Both the position numbers and the translations under genes were made by a program. A DNA stretch of 64,000 nucleotides from Paenibacillus sp. FSL K6-3182. Its GTDB lineage: Bacteria > Bacillota > Bacilli > Paenibacillales > Paenibacillaceae. Of this stretch, positions 18,724-28,068 are shown piece by piece (position 1 is the stretch's first letter; each line of letters begins with the position of its first letter). The DNA lies in assembly GCF_037976325.1 (NCBI RefSeq), contig NZ_CP150265.1, positions 3,529,501-3,593,500 on the forward strand. The letters are read 5' to 3'. A model generated the notes under the pieces. It did not search any database, was not told the origin of the DNA, and saw only the letters and a list, made by a program, of their open reading frames with translations.

Positions 18724-19674
18724 ATGATGAAAAAAATACTTAGATTTTTACTTAAAGCTGTAATTGTCATTATTATAGCTATTGTAGTTTTTCTAGCCGT
18801 CGTTTTTATCGTTAATATCATCAGCAATAAAACGGACAAAGATAAAATCGTATCTTATGGTCAGCTTGTACCTGTAGATGGAAAAAATATGAATGTTTTA
18901 ATTCAAGGGGATGGCACAGAAACGGTTGTCCTGCTGCCTGGTTACGGAACAGGAGCGCCAGCGCTTGATTTCAAACCACTAATTGATGAGTTGGCACCAT
19001 TTTACAAAGTAGTCGTGATTGAGCCATTTGGGTATGGCTTAAGTGATGTTACAGAAAAAGAACGTACTACTGAAAATATAGTGAAAGAAATTCATGAAGC
19101 GCTGCAACAGCTAAATATTAACCGCTACACGTTAATGGGCCACTCTATAGCTGGTATTTACGGTCTAGATTATGTGAACAAATATGAGAATGAAGTTACA
19201 GCATTTGTTGGGATAGACAGCAGTGTTCCAACACAAGGCGGTTTAGATGAACCATTTCCATCAGATGTTTATAAAATACTCAAAAAGACTGGTTTCTTGC
19301 GATTGTTATCGAAACTAACCGACGATCAGCTTATTGCACCAGAAGTTAATGATGAAATGAGAGAGCAGATTAGAATAATCTCTCTCAAAAATATGATGAA
19401 CCCCAATATCATTAGTGAAGGGGAAAATTTCAAGCCTAATTTTGCCGCTGTTGAGAATTCGAAATTCCCGAAAGACCTTCCTGTTATTTTCTTTTTAGAA
19501 GCGAATAATACGGATGTTGAAGGCTGGGGAAAATTGCATGATGAACAGATAAAAGATCTAGTTCATGGAAAATTGATGACATTTGAAGGCACGCATTATC
19601 TACACCATACAAGGTCCAAAGAAATCGTGGAAAACTATAGGAGCTTTATGGAGGATGTAAATAAAGGCCAGTAG
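18724..19674 (+). CDS. Membrane-anchored alpha/beta hydrolase
   Basis: 316 residues. A basic start and an Ile/Val-rich segment (residues ~5-35) form one membrane anchor; the hydrolase domain follows outside. The nucleophile elbow is GHSIAG, the strand before it YTLMGHS, the oxyanion region LLPGYGTGAP, and the catalytic His lies in FEGTHYLHHT near the end. Probably an esterase or lipase; substrate unknown. GGGGAG lies upstream of the tandem Met start. Confidence 0.8.
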   Translation: MMKKILRFLLKAVIVIIIAIVVFLAVVFIVNIISNKTDKDKIVSYGQLVPVDGKNMNVLIQGDGTETVVLLPGYGTGAPALDFKPLIDELAPFYKVVVIEPFGYGLSDVTEKERTTENIVKEIHEALQQLNINRYTLMGHSIAGIYGLDYVNKYENEVTAFVGIDSSVPTQGGLDEPFPSDVYKILKKTGFLRLLSKLTDDQLIAPEVNDEMREQIRIISLKNMMNPNIISEGENFKPNFAAVENSKFPKDLPVIFFLEANNTDVEGWGKLHDEQIKDLVHGKLMTFEGTHYLHHTRSKEIVENYRSFMEDVNKGQ

Positions 19675-19708
19675 AAAGTTCTGGCAATATACAATTGAAT
19701 ATAAAGCA

Positions 19709-19743
19709 GGCGCTCCTGGACTACTGCCGGGAGCGCCTTTTTT
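19709..19743 (+). terminator. Intrinsic terminator of hydrolase gene
   Basis: GGCGCTCC / GGAGCGCC hairpin followed by TTTTTT. Confidence 0.9.
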
Positions 19744-20119
19744 CGTGTTAAGTATGATAATACATAGAAGAAACCTCGATTTTGTTTCCTTAAGCATGGA
19801 TTTGAAAACCCTGAAATCATCATCTACCTTTCTATACAAGAGTGAACAGCCGGAATGAGAGAAGTAGGGAAATAAACTGACAGCGTGATCCTTCCGGAGC
19901 CTATGCCCTTAGAAAGGGTTGGGATAATCAGCAGCTTGGAAGAAGGGAGAAATAGAAATGAAGTATTGGGCTTTGTGATATAATAAGGTAAAATCTTCAA
20001 CACCATAAACGAAGAGACGATCCCACATGTAGCGTCATCTTTCAGAGAAATTATCTCTCAATAACCGTTGTTTCCGGAGTTCCTGGATTTGAAGACATCC
20101 CAAGAGGAGGAAAACAGAA
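19744..20119. other. Gene-free stretch, possible decayed ORF
   Basis: A + frame at about 19855-19980 reads through one stop and then as a short plausible peptide (SVILPEPMPLERVGII...), which may be a gene remnant. TATAAT occurs at 19977-19982, possibly the -10 for the next gene. Nothing else is recognisable. Confidence 0.35.
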
Positions 20120-20797
20120 ATGAAGAAGAAGATGGTTACGACTTTATGCGGTACCATGATACTTTTGGTAGGCATAGGCACAGGTGCTTTCGCGAGCTCG
20201 AATCTCCAAGAAATTAAAGCGTTGTTAAACGGAGATTTAAAAATCAGAGTGAATGGGGAGATTACCCCTCTCAAAGATGGCAATGGCAAAGCGGTACTTC
20301 CTATAACTTATAAAGGAACTACATATCTTCCGGTACGATCTGTTTCTGAGCTGCTGGATGTTCCGGTGAAATATGACGGGACAGCCAAAGAGGTGATTAT
20401 TGGCGAACAGCAGGCAGGCATTTCCGTGAAGCAGGAGGATTTTAACACCAGTCTGCATACCAAGGACCCTGCACTGACCAAATACGGCGGCAAGAATTAT
20501 AAGGAAGTTCTGTACAGCGCACCTAATTCCAATATTAAATATACCGCGCTCAGCCCTAACGGCAAATATCAGAAGCTTGTTCTGCAATTCGCTGCAATCG
20601 GCAAGGAAGTGGAGATTCTTGAAATTAGGGATAATGACAAGAATGTGCTCCTTAAAAAAGTAGAGAAGATTCTCCCTAATAGTGATCTCCAGACGATTGA
20701 GGTAGATATTTCTGGAGTAAAGAACATCGCAATAAATGTGACACAAGCTGTTGACGGCGGGTTCATTATTCCGCTAGATACTTCAATTTACAAGTAA
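20120..20797 (+). CDS. Secreted protein with copper-amine-oxidase-type 'stalk' domain
   Basis: 225 residues: a signal peptide (1-25, ending AFA), then an N-terminal stalk domain recognised by VNGEITPLKDGNG, a TYLPVRSVSELLD strand-helix and KEVIIGE. The remaining ~130 residues are a beta-rich domain without recognisable motifs. In Paenibacillus such domains are common in exported proteins of unknown role. GAGGAGG lies upstream of the ATG. Confidence 0.75.
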   Translation: MKKKMVTTLCGTMILLVGIGTGAFASSNLQEIKALLNGDLKIRVNGEITPLKDGNGKAVLPITYKGTTYLPVRSVSELLDVPVKYDGTAKEVIIGEQQAGISVKQEDFNTSLHTKDPALTKYGGKNYKEVLYSAPNSNIKYTALSPNGKYQKLVLQFAAIGKEVEILEIRDNDKNVLLKKVEKILPNSDLQTIEVDISGVKNIAINVTQAVDGGFIIPLDTSIYK

Positions 20798-20809
20798 TAT
20801 TAAGCAGAG

Positions 20810-20848
20810 AAGCCCACAATGCCCGTATAGGCGTAGTGGGCTTATTTT
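20810..20848 (+). terminator. Intrinsic terminator
   Basis: AAGCCCAC / GTGGGCTT hairpin followed by ATTTT. Confidence 0.7.
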
Positions 20849-20900
20849 CATGTGAAATTACATTAGATTTTTTCTTGTTCTTTTGGTTTGAATGACAGAC

Positions 20901-21452
20901 TCATTCTTTAAAATAGGGCGTAATCCCGCTTGAATATAGGTTCTCCACTAACTTAAAAAATTGTTCTGACGATAAATCCTTTTGACGCTGGAGCCAAAGA
21001 CGAAATAAAGAAAGGGAAGTTGTCAGGTAAAACTCAATTAAGTATGGCGTTAAGGAATGGTTTTGCGGAACGTTTAATTTTAATTGATCCAATGTGATTT
21101 CATTTTTTAAGCGTTTTAAAAAACGGGCACTTCCATAATCACCCAAAAGTGCATTAAGAACCAGGAGATGTTCTCTTTTGTCCAGACAATAGAGCGTATC
21201 TTGAACCGTATGAATCGATAGCTCTTTATTCGCCAATTCTTTTTTCATGTCATTCAATAAGTCATTTTCAACAGAGTCTAACAATTCGTAAATGTCGATA
21301 AAGTATTGATAAAAGGTGCTGCGGTTATATCCTGACTTATTCGCAATTTCCTGAACCGAAATTTTCTCAATCGGCTTTTGGCTATATAACTCACAAAAAA
21401 CTTCTACAAATTTTTGTCTTGTTTTCTCCGTTATTTGGGGTTGCTTTTTCAT
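20901..21452 (-). CDS. TetR/AcrR-family transcriptional repressor
   Basis: 183 residues. The N-terminal HTH (EKISVQEIANKSGYNRSTFYQYF, residues ~29-51) is a standard TetR DNA-binding domain. The C-terminal ~110 residues are helical and would bind an unknown ligand. It is divergent from a ketopantoate-reductase-like gene; an 18-bp palindrome in the gap is the likely operator, so it probably represses both. Confidence 0.88.
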   Translation of the reverse strand: MKKQPQITEKTRQKFVEVFCELYSQKPIEKISVQEIANKSGYNRSTFYQYFIDIYELLDSVENDLLNDMKKELANKELSIHTVQDTLYCLDKREHLLVLNALLGDYGSARFLKRLKNEITLDQLKLNVPQNHSLTPYLIEFYLTTSLSLFRLWLQRQKDLSSEQFFKLVENLYSSGITPYFKE

Positions 21453-21543
21453 GTTTCCCTCCTATTAGCGAATAAGAATATCATCCGACAAATAATAAAA
21501 AACTGATGGTTGATCAAGGAATAATAAAGATTTACAATCACAT

Positions 21544-21561
21544 CATACAACATGTTGTCTG
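21544..21561. promoter_or_regulatory. Palindromic operator between the TetR gene and its divergent neighbour
   Basis: CATACAACATGTTGTCTG: a perfect 12-bp palindrome ACAACATGTTGT (21547-21558), extended by CA/TG after one mismatch. Confidence 0.6.
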
Positions 21562-21601
21562 ATAATCAAAAAGGAAATGTTTATAAGTAGGGGTGGTTTA
21601 A

Positions 21602-22525
21602 ATGTCAGCAAAACAAGATAGAATTTTAATTTTTGGTGCGGGTGTCATCGGGAGCATGTACGCAATTAAGCTTATTGAAGCAGGGTTTGACGTTACCCTG
21701 TTTGCACATTCTAATAGATTTAAATCATTAAGAGAAAATGGCCTGCAATATAAAGTAAAAGATACAGTTAGATCGATACAAGTGAATGTCATTGATACGC
21801 TCGAAAATGACGATATATACGATTTTATTTTCGTTACCGTTCGTTATGATCGGTCCGAATCAGCGTTGTTAGCGCTAAAAGATAATCAAAGCAAAAATAT
21901 AGTTACGATGACTAGTAATTCAATTGGATTTTCTTCGTGGCTGGATATCGTAGGGGATAGACTTTTACCAGCTTTTCCCGGCTTCGGCGGACAGATTAAA
22001 GATGGAGTATTGCATGCTCGATTTCTACCAAAGATTATAGTAGCAACTGCATTTGGAGAAATGAATGGTGTAGTGACAGAACGCATAGAAAACCTAGCAA
22101 AATTATTTAAAACAGCAAAGCTTCCCTACGTTATTAAAAAGGATATGCAGGCGTATCTAATCACACATTCCGTATCAGACATTGCTATGTTGAGCGTTTT
22201 GCATTCTGAGAATAAGATAATTGACAAAAAAACAGTCAGATCCAGAAAGACGGCACGCAAAATAACAGTCACTTTAAAAGCGTATCTAAGAGCAATACAA
22301 AAAGCTGGCGTTTCAATAGATCCACCAATGCTTAAAATAGTGCTTAAATTTCCAAACTTATTTTTGGATCTTTTCTTTATGACATGGCTACGAACTAATA
22401 TGGTTAGGGATATGATGTTGCCGGATTATGCGAATAATGCTAACAATGAGATTTTGCAGCTAAGTCATGATTTAATGAAATTTTTAAGTCAAAATGAGAT
22501 CAAATCGGAAATACATGTTCAGTAA
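21602..22525 (+). CDS. Ketopantoate reductase (ApbA/PanE)-family oxidoreductase
   Basis: 307 residues. The Rossmann motif FGAGVIGSMYA is at residues 11-21, and the TSNSIGF region follows the second half of the nucleotide site. The C-terminal helical domain is long and the catalytic Lys/Asn/Ser set of true PanE is not clearly conserved (only KKDMQAYLITHSV at the first position). It is more likely a paralogue acting on another substrate than the pantothenate enzyme. It is divergent from the TetR gene. Confidence 0.7.
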   Translation: MSAKQDRILIFGAGVIGSMYAIKLIEAGFDVTLFAHSNRFKSLRENGLQYKVKDTVRSIQVNVIDTLENDDIYDFIFVTVRYDRSESALLALKDNQSKNIVTMTSNSIGFSSWLDIVGDRLLPAFPGFGGQIKDGVLHARFLPKIIVATAFGEMNGVVTERIENLAKLFKTAKLPYVIKKDMQAYLITHSVSDIAMLSVLHSENKIIDKKTVRSRKTARKITVTLKAYLRAIQKAGVSIDPPMLKIVLKFPNLFLDLFFMTWLRTNMVRDMMLPDYANNANNEILQLSHDLMKFLSQNEIKSEIHVQ

Positions 22526-22553
22526 TATTCGAGTATTGTTAAGGAGTGAGAAA

Positions 22554-23171
22554 ATGAATGTTTACTCGAAACACATTAGAATAATCATTCTTGGTGTTGT
22601 TTTAACCATTTGCATAGTGGGAGGTACTATGGCGTTTCAAAGCGATGCTAAAAGCACGATTAATCAAAGCCTCACAAATCTTCCTAGCTATCCTGAAAAT
22701 GAAAATGGACAGACATACGGTTCTGCCAATGAAACCACTTCTGTTGAAATGCAGCCTGACTTAATTTTTTCAGGAAGTGTGAATGGCATTGCAGGATATT
22801 TGCTGAAAAAAGATTATCTTGGTGAACTTAGTCGTAATGTCCAACTATATGATGTTGATGGAGTAAACATAATTGGTTCTTTGTATATTAGCCCTAAGAA
22901 TATGAACTATCCTAAAAATAAAAACGGACAGACATACGGTTCTGCTGCAGATGCCACTTCCTACGAAACGGGACCTGATTTAATTAGTGCAACAGGTGTG
23001 GATGGCACTACGGGATATTTGCTAAAAAAAGATGTAGATGGTGAGCAGCCTAAGACACCCGAGGAAGCTCTAGCTATACAAAACAGTAGACCCCCAGGTG
23101 GTTATGATATCCCGCTATATGACGTTGATGGTAAAACCGTTATTGGTGTCTTTCATATTGGAGGCAATTGA
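22554..23171 (+). CDS. Exported protein with two copies of a ~70-residue repeat
   Basis: The ATG at 22554 has AAGGAGTG upstream. Residues 1-30 are a signal or membrane anchor. Two copies of a module follow, each with NGQTYGSA, then PDLI, G-Y-L-L-K-K-D and LYDVDG-x2-IIG (around residues 48-118 and 120-202). Similar modules occur outside the membrane in BlaR1/M56-type proteins and lipoproteins of Bacillota; the role is unknown. The first copy of the array repeat begins 22 bases after the stop, so this may be the first cassette gene. Confidence 0.7.
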   Translation: MNVYSKHIRIIILGVVLTICIVGGTMAFQSDAKSTINQSLTNLPSYPENENGQTYGSANETTSVEMQPDLIFSGSVNGIAGYLLKKDYLGELSRNVQLYDVDGVNIIGSLYISPKNMNYPKNKNGQTYGSAADATSYETGPDLISATGVDGTTGYLLKKDVDGEQPKTPEEALAIQNSRPPGGYDIPLYDVDGKTVIGVFHIGGN

Positions 23172-23192
23172 TAAAAAAAATGTCTTTCAATT

Positions 23193-23232
23193 GTTAAGCT
23201 AACGGGAGGTTTAGTGCAGGGTAAGCAGGTGC
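23193..23232 (+). repeat. Array repeat, truncated copy (half-site plus start of hairpin)
   Basis: GTTAAGCTAACGGG then TTTAGTGCAGG, followed by AGCAGGTGCT, which matches the hairpin arm of the copy at 25053. The rest is missing. Confidence 0.6.
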
Positions 23233-23357
23233 TGAACGAGTTGAGTGTCTTATTTGTGAACTTTGCGATGGACTAGCCCGCAATTCAAAGTAAGTCCATT
23301 GTCCATGAGAAAGTATCTAAGTTTTACTTTGAACGGCTGCAAAAGTTGAAGGAAACA
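23233..23357. other. Short cassette-like interval without a gene
   Basis: About 125 bases between two array repeats. No open frame of note. Confidence 0.4.
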
Positions 23358-23459
23358 GTGCACTAAAGGGAGACAATAGCGTAATATCCAGGAGCAATTC
23401 GCCGTTGCTGCAATTGCTCCTTCTGTCATTAAGCTAAAGAGTAGGTTAGTGCAGTATTC
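23358..23459 (+). repeat. Array repeat unit 1 (A - hairpin - B)
   Basis: A: GCACTAAAGGGAGACAATAG; hairpin GGAGCAATT/AATTGCTCC (23391-23420); B: ATTAAGCTAAAGAG then GGTTAG. A degenerate but complete unit, A to B about 70 bp. Confidence 0.75.
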
Positions 23460-23476
23460 TGTTCAAGGTCTGGGCT

Positions 23477-24328
23477 TCAAGACACGAGAAATTCGTGTTC
23501 ATAAATCGCTTGAATCCTTTCCAGAACGTTCTGCGCCTGCTCTTTAAACTTTAATTCCGCAACCCGTCCTTTTAGCAAAAATACGCCGTTCTCATGATGG
23601 TGTTCACCAAGAGACCCTTCATACAGCTTGTTGGCACCGAGGGTAGGAGGCGAGAAAAATAGCTTCATCAATACTTCAACCAAAACGGGTAGTCCGGATT
23701 GTTTCCCTTTTCTAAGTGTATTGTTGCTACCTGGGTCAACGCTACGGATCTTGATACCATTCTTGGCGAGCTGAGGTGCAATGGCCAGAGTCCACAGAGA
23801 AAGAGCTAGCTTTGAGGTCGCGTAAGGACCAAGCAACTTGCGAAAGGTTTTGGGATGCTCCAGGTCTTCGATGGAAAACTCTTTTGTAAATTTTAGAGCT
23901 GAAGATGAGGTATTGATTACCGTTTTTAAACGACTGATTTTAATGAGTTCCTTCAATTCCATCAGAATAATATACGGAACGACAGTCATCAGTTCATAAT
24001 GTTTCTCGCGTCCTTGTTTCGAATAGCTCAGCTCGGGAAAAGACCCTCCGGCGTTATTGAACAAAATATCGATCCGCTGCTCTTTGCTTTTGATCTCTTC
24101 CAAAGTAAGCCTCAAGCAGGCATAATCGGCGAGATCATCCGTTTTATAAATTCGAAGCGAACCGCTCTTGACCGCATTGTGGATGCTCCTATCATCGGCT
24201 GGAAAATCAGAACGGTTTACAGCAACCACATGCCAGTTCTCCGACAGTAATTTCCGTGTTAGTTCTAACCCGATCCCAGCGCTTGCGCCTGTAATCAATG
24301 CGATATGTTCACTCTGGTCCTTGTTCAT
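23477..24328 (-). CDS. Short-chain dehydrogenase/reductase
   Basis: 283 residues from the ATG at 24328 (AAGGAGA upstream). The nucleotide motif TGASAGIG is near residue 14, NNAGG at the usual strand, and the catalytic set is Ser in NTSSSA with Tyr-x3-Lys in YATSK. The layout follows retinol-dehydrogenase-like SDRs; substrate unknown. It is transcribed divergently from a MerR regulator and has a MerR-type promoter with a 19-bp spacer. Confidence 0.85.
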   Translation of the reverse strand: MNKDQSEHIALITGASAGIGLELTRKLLSENWHVVAVNRSDFPADDRSIHNAVKSGSLRIYKTDDLADYACLRLTLEEIKSKEQRIDILFNNAGGSFPELSYSKQGREKHYELMTVVPYIILMELKELIKISRLKTVINTSSSALKFTKEFSIEDLEHPKTFRKLLGPYATSKLALSLWTLAIAPQLAKNGIKIRSVDPGSNNTLRKGKQSGLPVLVEVLMKLFFSPPTLGANKLYEGSLGEHHHENGVFLLKGRVAELKFKEQAQNVLERIQAIYEHEFLVS

Positions 24329-24364
24329 TGTACATCTCCTTTTTAATTTGATTTGATAGTGCAC

Positions 24365-24395
24365 ATTCTATAACTTGAAGTCGACTCCAAGTCAA
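24365..24395 (-). promoter_or_regulatory. MerR-type promoter of the SDR gene (19-bp spacer)
   Basis: Minus strand TTGACT (24395-24390), 19-bp spacer, TAGAAT (24370-24365). The spacer contains an inverted repeat, CTTGAAGTCGACTCCAAG on the + strand. Confidence 0.75.
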
Positions 24396-24432
24396 GACGC
24401 GAAAACAAAGCTTTTCTCCAAGGATAAGAGAT

Positions 24433-24463
24433 TTGACTTAGAGCCAGCTTCAAGATGTATAAT
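24433..24463 (+). promoter_or_regulatory. MerR-type promoter of the regulator gene (19-bp spacer)
   Basis: TTGACT (24433-24438), 19-bp spacer, TATAAT (24458-24463); the spacer carries CTTAGAGCCAGCTTCAAG, which matches the operator of the divergent promoter. Confidence 0.75.
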
Positions 24464-24494
24464 GTACAAAAATCAATCTTAGGGAGGGAACAGG

Positions 24495-25001
24495 ATGAAG
24501 GAAGAGCAATGCTTTACGATAAAGCAAACCGCTGGACAAACCGGAATTACTGAGGATACGATCCGTTATTACGAAAAGATCGGGCTGCTGCCTCGCGCAG
24601 AGCGGAAGGATAACGGGCACCGCATCTATCGGCAGGAGGACATCAATACGATCCGGCTGATAGCATGCCTGAAAAAAACGGGGATGCTGCTAGAGGAAAT
24701 TCGACCTTTTTTGGCGGTCTCGGCCGATACTGATCCAGCGGAATATCCGGAGCTTGTGGAACTCTTAAGAAGTCATCGTGAAAATATTATCAGCCAGATC
24801 ACATCACTGCAGCAAGTTGTTGATTTTATCGACATGAAGTTGGAGGAGGGGAGATATAGACGGGACTGCAAGGATGAAGGTCTAGACGGCGTACCAGTGA
24901 AAATGTTGGGTGAACCGAAAACAAAGCCTGTCTCACCCGGCGAGATGAGGTATTTTTCCGTATCGGCCAAAGCGGGCAAGTCACATGCTTCGGTAAGATA
25001 A
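24495..25001 (+). CDS. MerR-family transcriptional regulator
   Basis: 168 residues. An N-terminal winged HTH (TIKQTAGQTGITEDTIRYYE, then NGHRIYRQEDI) is followed by a coiled-coil (VELLRSHRENIISQITSLQQVVDFID). No cysteine pair typical of metal sensors is seen, so the inducer is more likely an organic compound, as in the YraB/AdhR-like branch. It should act on both divergent promoters described above. AGGGAGGG precedes the start. Array repeat 2 begins 52 bases after the stop. Confidence 0.88.
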   Translation: MKEEQCFTIKQTAGQTGITEDTIRYYEKIGLLPRAERKDNGHRIYRQEDINTIRLIACLKKTGMLLEEIRPFLAVSADTDPAEYPELVELLRSHRENIISQITSLQQVVDFIDMKLEEGRYRRDCKDEGLDGVPVKMLGEPKTKPVSPGEMRYFSVSAKAGKSHASVR

Positions 25002-25052
25002 GCTCGCCATAACAAGAGGAGAGGTTACTTCCCCACATAAACTGCTGTAGTC

Positions 25053-25152
25053 CGTTGAGCTAACGGGGAACGATAGTTGAATGATACATATTGATGAGCA
25101 GGTGCTACGGCAGCCTGCTTTTTTCATTGAAATGGGGCAGGATAGTTTGAAG
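25053..25152 (+). repeat. Array repeat unit 2 (A - hairpin - B)
   Basis: A: GAGCTAACGGGGAACGATAG then TTGAA; hairpin with CAGG/CCTG and a T-run (25098-25124) that could terminate transcription; B: ATTGAAATGGGGCAG then GATAGTTTGAA. Confidence 0.85.
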
Positions 25153-25225
25153 TTTGCGTAGAATAATCCTATATAGCAAATCCATATTTTGGTTAATTCG
25201 ATAGTGTGAAATGGGGTTGATACAA

Positions 25226-25708
25226 ATGTTTTTAGTAAATTCTCGTGCCATAATTGAAAGAATAGTAAACGGAATATTAGAAATAGTAGTACAGACAAGG
25301 GATAAAGCGGGTGAAACGAAAAAAATTGAACTTCCTGGTGGCAGAATTGAGCAATATGAATCATTAACACAAGCTCTAATAAGGGAAGTTAAGGAAGAGA
25401 CTGGACTGGATGTAGTTGAAATTGAAGGCGAGGATACACGGGTCGATACAACAGGAATCGACCCAGAATTCCAAGTGGAATGTATAAGACCGTTTGGAGC
25501 TTATCAAACAATAAAGGGTCCTTTCGATTCAGTTGGAGTTTATTTCCGTTGCAAAGTGCAAGGGGAGTTATTATCTTCAGGTGATGATACTAAGAACCCA
25601 CGATGGATTTCAGTAGACGAATTAAGACGTTTGATGGATGATGAACCTTTGCAATTTTCTAATGTAGACAGAGCAGGAATAATGTTTTACTTAAAATCAC
25701 TCAAGTAG
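25226..25708 (+). CDS. Nudix hydrolase (cassette gene)
   Basis: 160 residues from the ATG at 25226 (GGGGT upstream; an ATG at 25211 is possible). Perfect Nudix box GGRIEQYESLTQALIREVKE then ETGL. A hydrolase of nucleoside-diphosphate-x compounds; the ADP-ribose/NDP-sugar branch is plausible from the PGGRIE entry and long strand loops. It is bounded on both sides by array repeats, in the same orientation. Confidence 0.8.
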   Translation: MFLVNSRAIIERIVNGILEIVVQTRDKAGETKKIELPGGRIEQYESLTQALIREVKEETGLDVVEIEGEDTRVDTTGIDPEFQVECIRPFGAYQTIKGPFDSVGVYFRCKVQGELLSSGDDTKNPRWISVDELRRLMDDEPLQFSNVDRAGIMFYLKSLK

Positions 25709-25790
25709 ACTTGGGTTTACAATTAAGAGCCTGGGAGAAAAACACCCTGGAGTAGAGCGATTTGAATGTAATTTCTCACAACATAAATGA

Positions 25791-25892
25791 TTGTACAAAC
25801 GGGGAACTATAGCTTAATTATCTATCAAAAGAACGAGGCTGCCGACATAAATCGGCAGCCTCGTTGAGCTGACGGGCAGTTTAGTTTGAAGG
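25791..25892 (+). repeat. Array repeat unit 3 (A - hairpin - B), best preserved
   Basis: A: TACAAACGGGGAACTATAGC; perfect 14-bp hairpin AACGAGGCTGCCGA / TCGGCAGCCTCGTT (25832-25866); B: GAGCTGACGGGCAGTTTAG then TTTGAA. Confidence 0.9.
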
Positions 25893-25930
25893 TATGATAC
25901 ACAGAGGATGTAAGAAGGGAGCAATAAATT

Positions 25931-26323
25931 ATGTTGCCTCTATCGAACAAAGTCACATTGTCTTCCATTGATGGTTCTGCAAAGCTTATACTAGCGACAA
26001 GATATCTGGTTCATATTAATTATACTTTTGATATGACAGGAGCAACAAAATTCATATCACATACTTCTCATTCTTGCGTGAGATAAGAACAGATTGAGGG
26101 TATTGTTTGTTGTATCGACCAAGGAATAATGGCAGAACTTCAAGATAATGATTCTGATGGGTATATAAAAATAAGTTTCAAGGAAGATACCATTTTTGTT
26201 CACGCACAAATCGGTGGTTCGCATGAAGAGAGTGTTTACATTGAATTTATAACAGGAGGAAAAGCTGTACTCAAATTTACCACGGGGCTAAGAGAGCTTC
26301 TAAATAATGAGGATATTTACTAA
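25931..26323 (+). pseudogene. Cassette gene with one in-frame stop, unknown protein
   Basis: An ATG at 25931 with AGAAGGGAG upstream opens 51 codons to TAA at 26084-26086. The same frame then continues with no further stop to 26323 (residues around DGYIKISFKEDTIFVHAQIGG and LRELLNNEDIY). The whole is a ~131-codon gene broken by a single nonsense codon. The stop lies seven bases before the next array repeat. No family recognised. Confidence 0.6.
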
Positions 26324-26329
26324 GTTACA

Positions 26330-26429
26330 TTGTACTAACGGGTAAGTTTAGTTCAATAGCATACAACGATGAGCAGGCGCTGTAGTGACCTGCTCATTTC
26401 ATTAAACTAATGGGCAGTTTAATGGATAA
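26330..26429 (+). repeat. Array repeat unit 4 (A - hairpin - B)
   Basis: A: TACTAACGGGTAAGTTTAG; hairpin GAGCAGG/CCTGCTC (26367-26395); B: ATTAAACTAATGGGCAGTTTAA. Confidence 0.85.
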
Positions 26430-26676
26430 GATTCGTAGAAAAAACCTATAAATGAAAGTGACAAAAGTAGTGTAGGTCGGGTGGATTCCAGATCTCGTAT
26501 ATGCTGCGGGATCTTCTGGCTACCCTCACTGGCGATTTTCAATCTGGACAATTCTACCGGCAGTTGAATAAAGCGGATGTGACAATTCAACCAACGCTTG
26601 ATAGAATCACGTTTGCGGAAATGCTATGCTTTATTCGACGGTGCGCACTGTACATTTTTTTTATGGAGGTAATACG

Positions 26677-27678
26677 ATGCTCGACTTACGTAAAATTGGA
26701 GCTTATATTTCGAAGCTTCGCAAAGACCAGGATCTGACCCAATTGGAACTTGCAGATCAACTGAATTTAAGTCATCAAGCGGTATCGAAATGGGAACGGG
26801 GCGACTCGATACCGGATATCGGAACGCTTCCGCAGCTTGCGAGGTTATTCGGAAAAACGGTAGACGACATTATTAATGCAGGAGAAAACGCAGAAAATCG
26901 GGAACACCAGAACCTAGGAACGATCGTTGAGGAGATCGCAGGGAACAGGCCAGAACAAGTTGCAGAGATGGTCAATACCGGAGAGGTGGAGGTGGAAGAG
27001 CTTGTAGAAGTAGCGCCGTTTGTAAAGGCAAGCGTTCTGCATAAGGTTACTGAACGATTAGACAGCAACGTCTTTACGTTAGACGTGATCATGAGGCTGG
27101 CTCCGTTCCTTGGAACAGACACATTGGATGAACTGGTTCGTCAGGCAGAAGAGGGCGAGATTGTGTGGAATGTCATTACCGGACTCGCTCCGTTCGTCAG
27201 CAGTGACACATTAAACCGACTGGTAGATAAATCAATTGACGGTTCCTTAGAAGTGCACAATCTTGTTGGAATTGCGCCGTTTCTTGGAAGAGAACATTTA
27301 GATCGATTGGTACAACATGCAGAAGAGAGCAGCTTGAGCTGGCATTCTATTCAAGGGCTGGCACCCTTTATTAGTAGAGAGACATTAAGTCGTTTGGTAG
27401 ACCGGGTTGTAGATGGCACCATTGATGCGAACCGGATCGTAAGCCTCGCACCTTTCCTGAGTAGGGAACAGGTGGATCGGTTGGTACAAGAAGCCGAAGA
27501 AGGAAGCTTGAGCTGGAATGCCGTGAATGGACTGGCGCCTTTTACTAGCAGTGAGACATTAAGTCGTTTGGTAGACCAGGTTATAGACGGTACCATCGAT
27601 GCGAACCGGATCATAAGCCTCGCACCTTTTCTGGACAGGGAAAATCTCGAGAAGTTGATTGGTGGAATATCCAAGTAG
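26677..27678 (+). CDS. XRE-family regulator with eight ~32-residue repeats
   Basis: 333 residues from the ATG at 26677 (GGAGG eight bases upstream). Residues ~1-65 are a Cro/CI HTH (LTQLELADQLNLSHQAVSKWE). A short linker is followed by eight tandem ~32-residue units, each centred on [V/L/I]-A-P-F with L-x-x-L-V before acidic residues; units alternate in type. They predict an all-helical solenoid, probably for protein or ligand binding. I do not recognise the ligand. A DUF1643 remnant overlaps its 3' end. Confidence 0.8.
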   Translation: MLDLRKIGAYISKLRKDQDLTQLELADQLNLSHQAVSKWERGDSIPDIGTLPQLARLFGKTVDDIINAGENAENREHQNLGTIVEEIAGNRPEQVAEMVNTGEVEVEELVEVAPFVKASVLHKVTERLDSNVFTLDVIMRLAPFLGTDTLDELVRQAEEGEIVWNVITGLAPFVSSDTLNRLVDKSIDGSLEVHNLVGIAPFLGREHLDRLVQHAEESSLSWHSIQGLAPFISRETLSRLVDRVVDGTIDANRIVSLAPFLSREQVDRLVQEAEEGSLSWNAVNGLAPFTSSETLSRLVDQVIDGTIDANRIISLAPFLDRENLEKLIGGISK

Positions 27679-28068
27679 AGCAAATCAATTCGAATCAGAT
27701 ATGACGATCAATAATGTATTGCATTTTTGTCACAATAAATATTCAGGCGTGTTTATCGCAAACTTGTTTCCAATTTACGAGCAGGACCCAAAGAAATTGA
27801 ATGAGTATACCCGTAATCCAGAATATGCAGAACTCATGGCCAAAAAAAACCAAGCGATACATGATATGCTCTTGAAGAATCCTCACATCAAGGATGTCAT
27901 CATAGCTTGGGGGACAATGAATCAAAACTAGGTGGTAAATATCAAAAAGCAATCAATAGCGTTCTTGAAATTCTAAAAATCCATAAAAGGCCTCTTTTTG
28001 GGATGCGATTTTTAGCCAGTAGCCAGCCTTGGCATCCACGAAATTGGGGGGCAAGGGAGGGGTTATGA
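27659..28068 (+). pseudogene. DUF1643-family protein, 5'-truncated and frameshifted
   Basis: The frame from 27659 reads PSRANQFESDMTINN, then VFIANLFPIYEQDPK and DVIIAWGT, the DUF1643 core. After TAG at 27929-27931 the other frame continues as KYQKAINSVLEILK and ASSQPWHPRNWG, the family's C terminus, to TGA at 28066-28068. The N-terminal strand is missing, replaced by the end of the XRE gene. DUF1643 function is unknown. Confidence 0.7.
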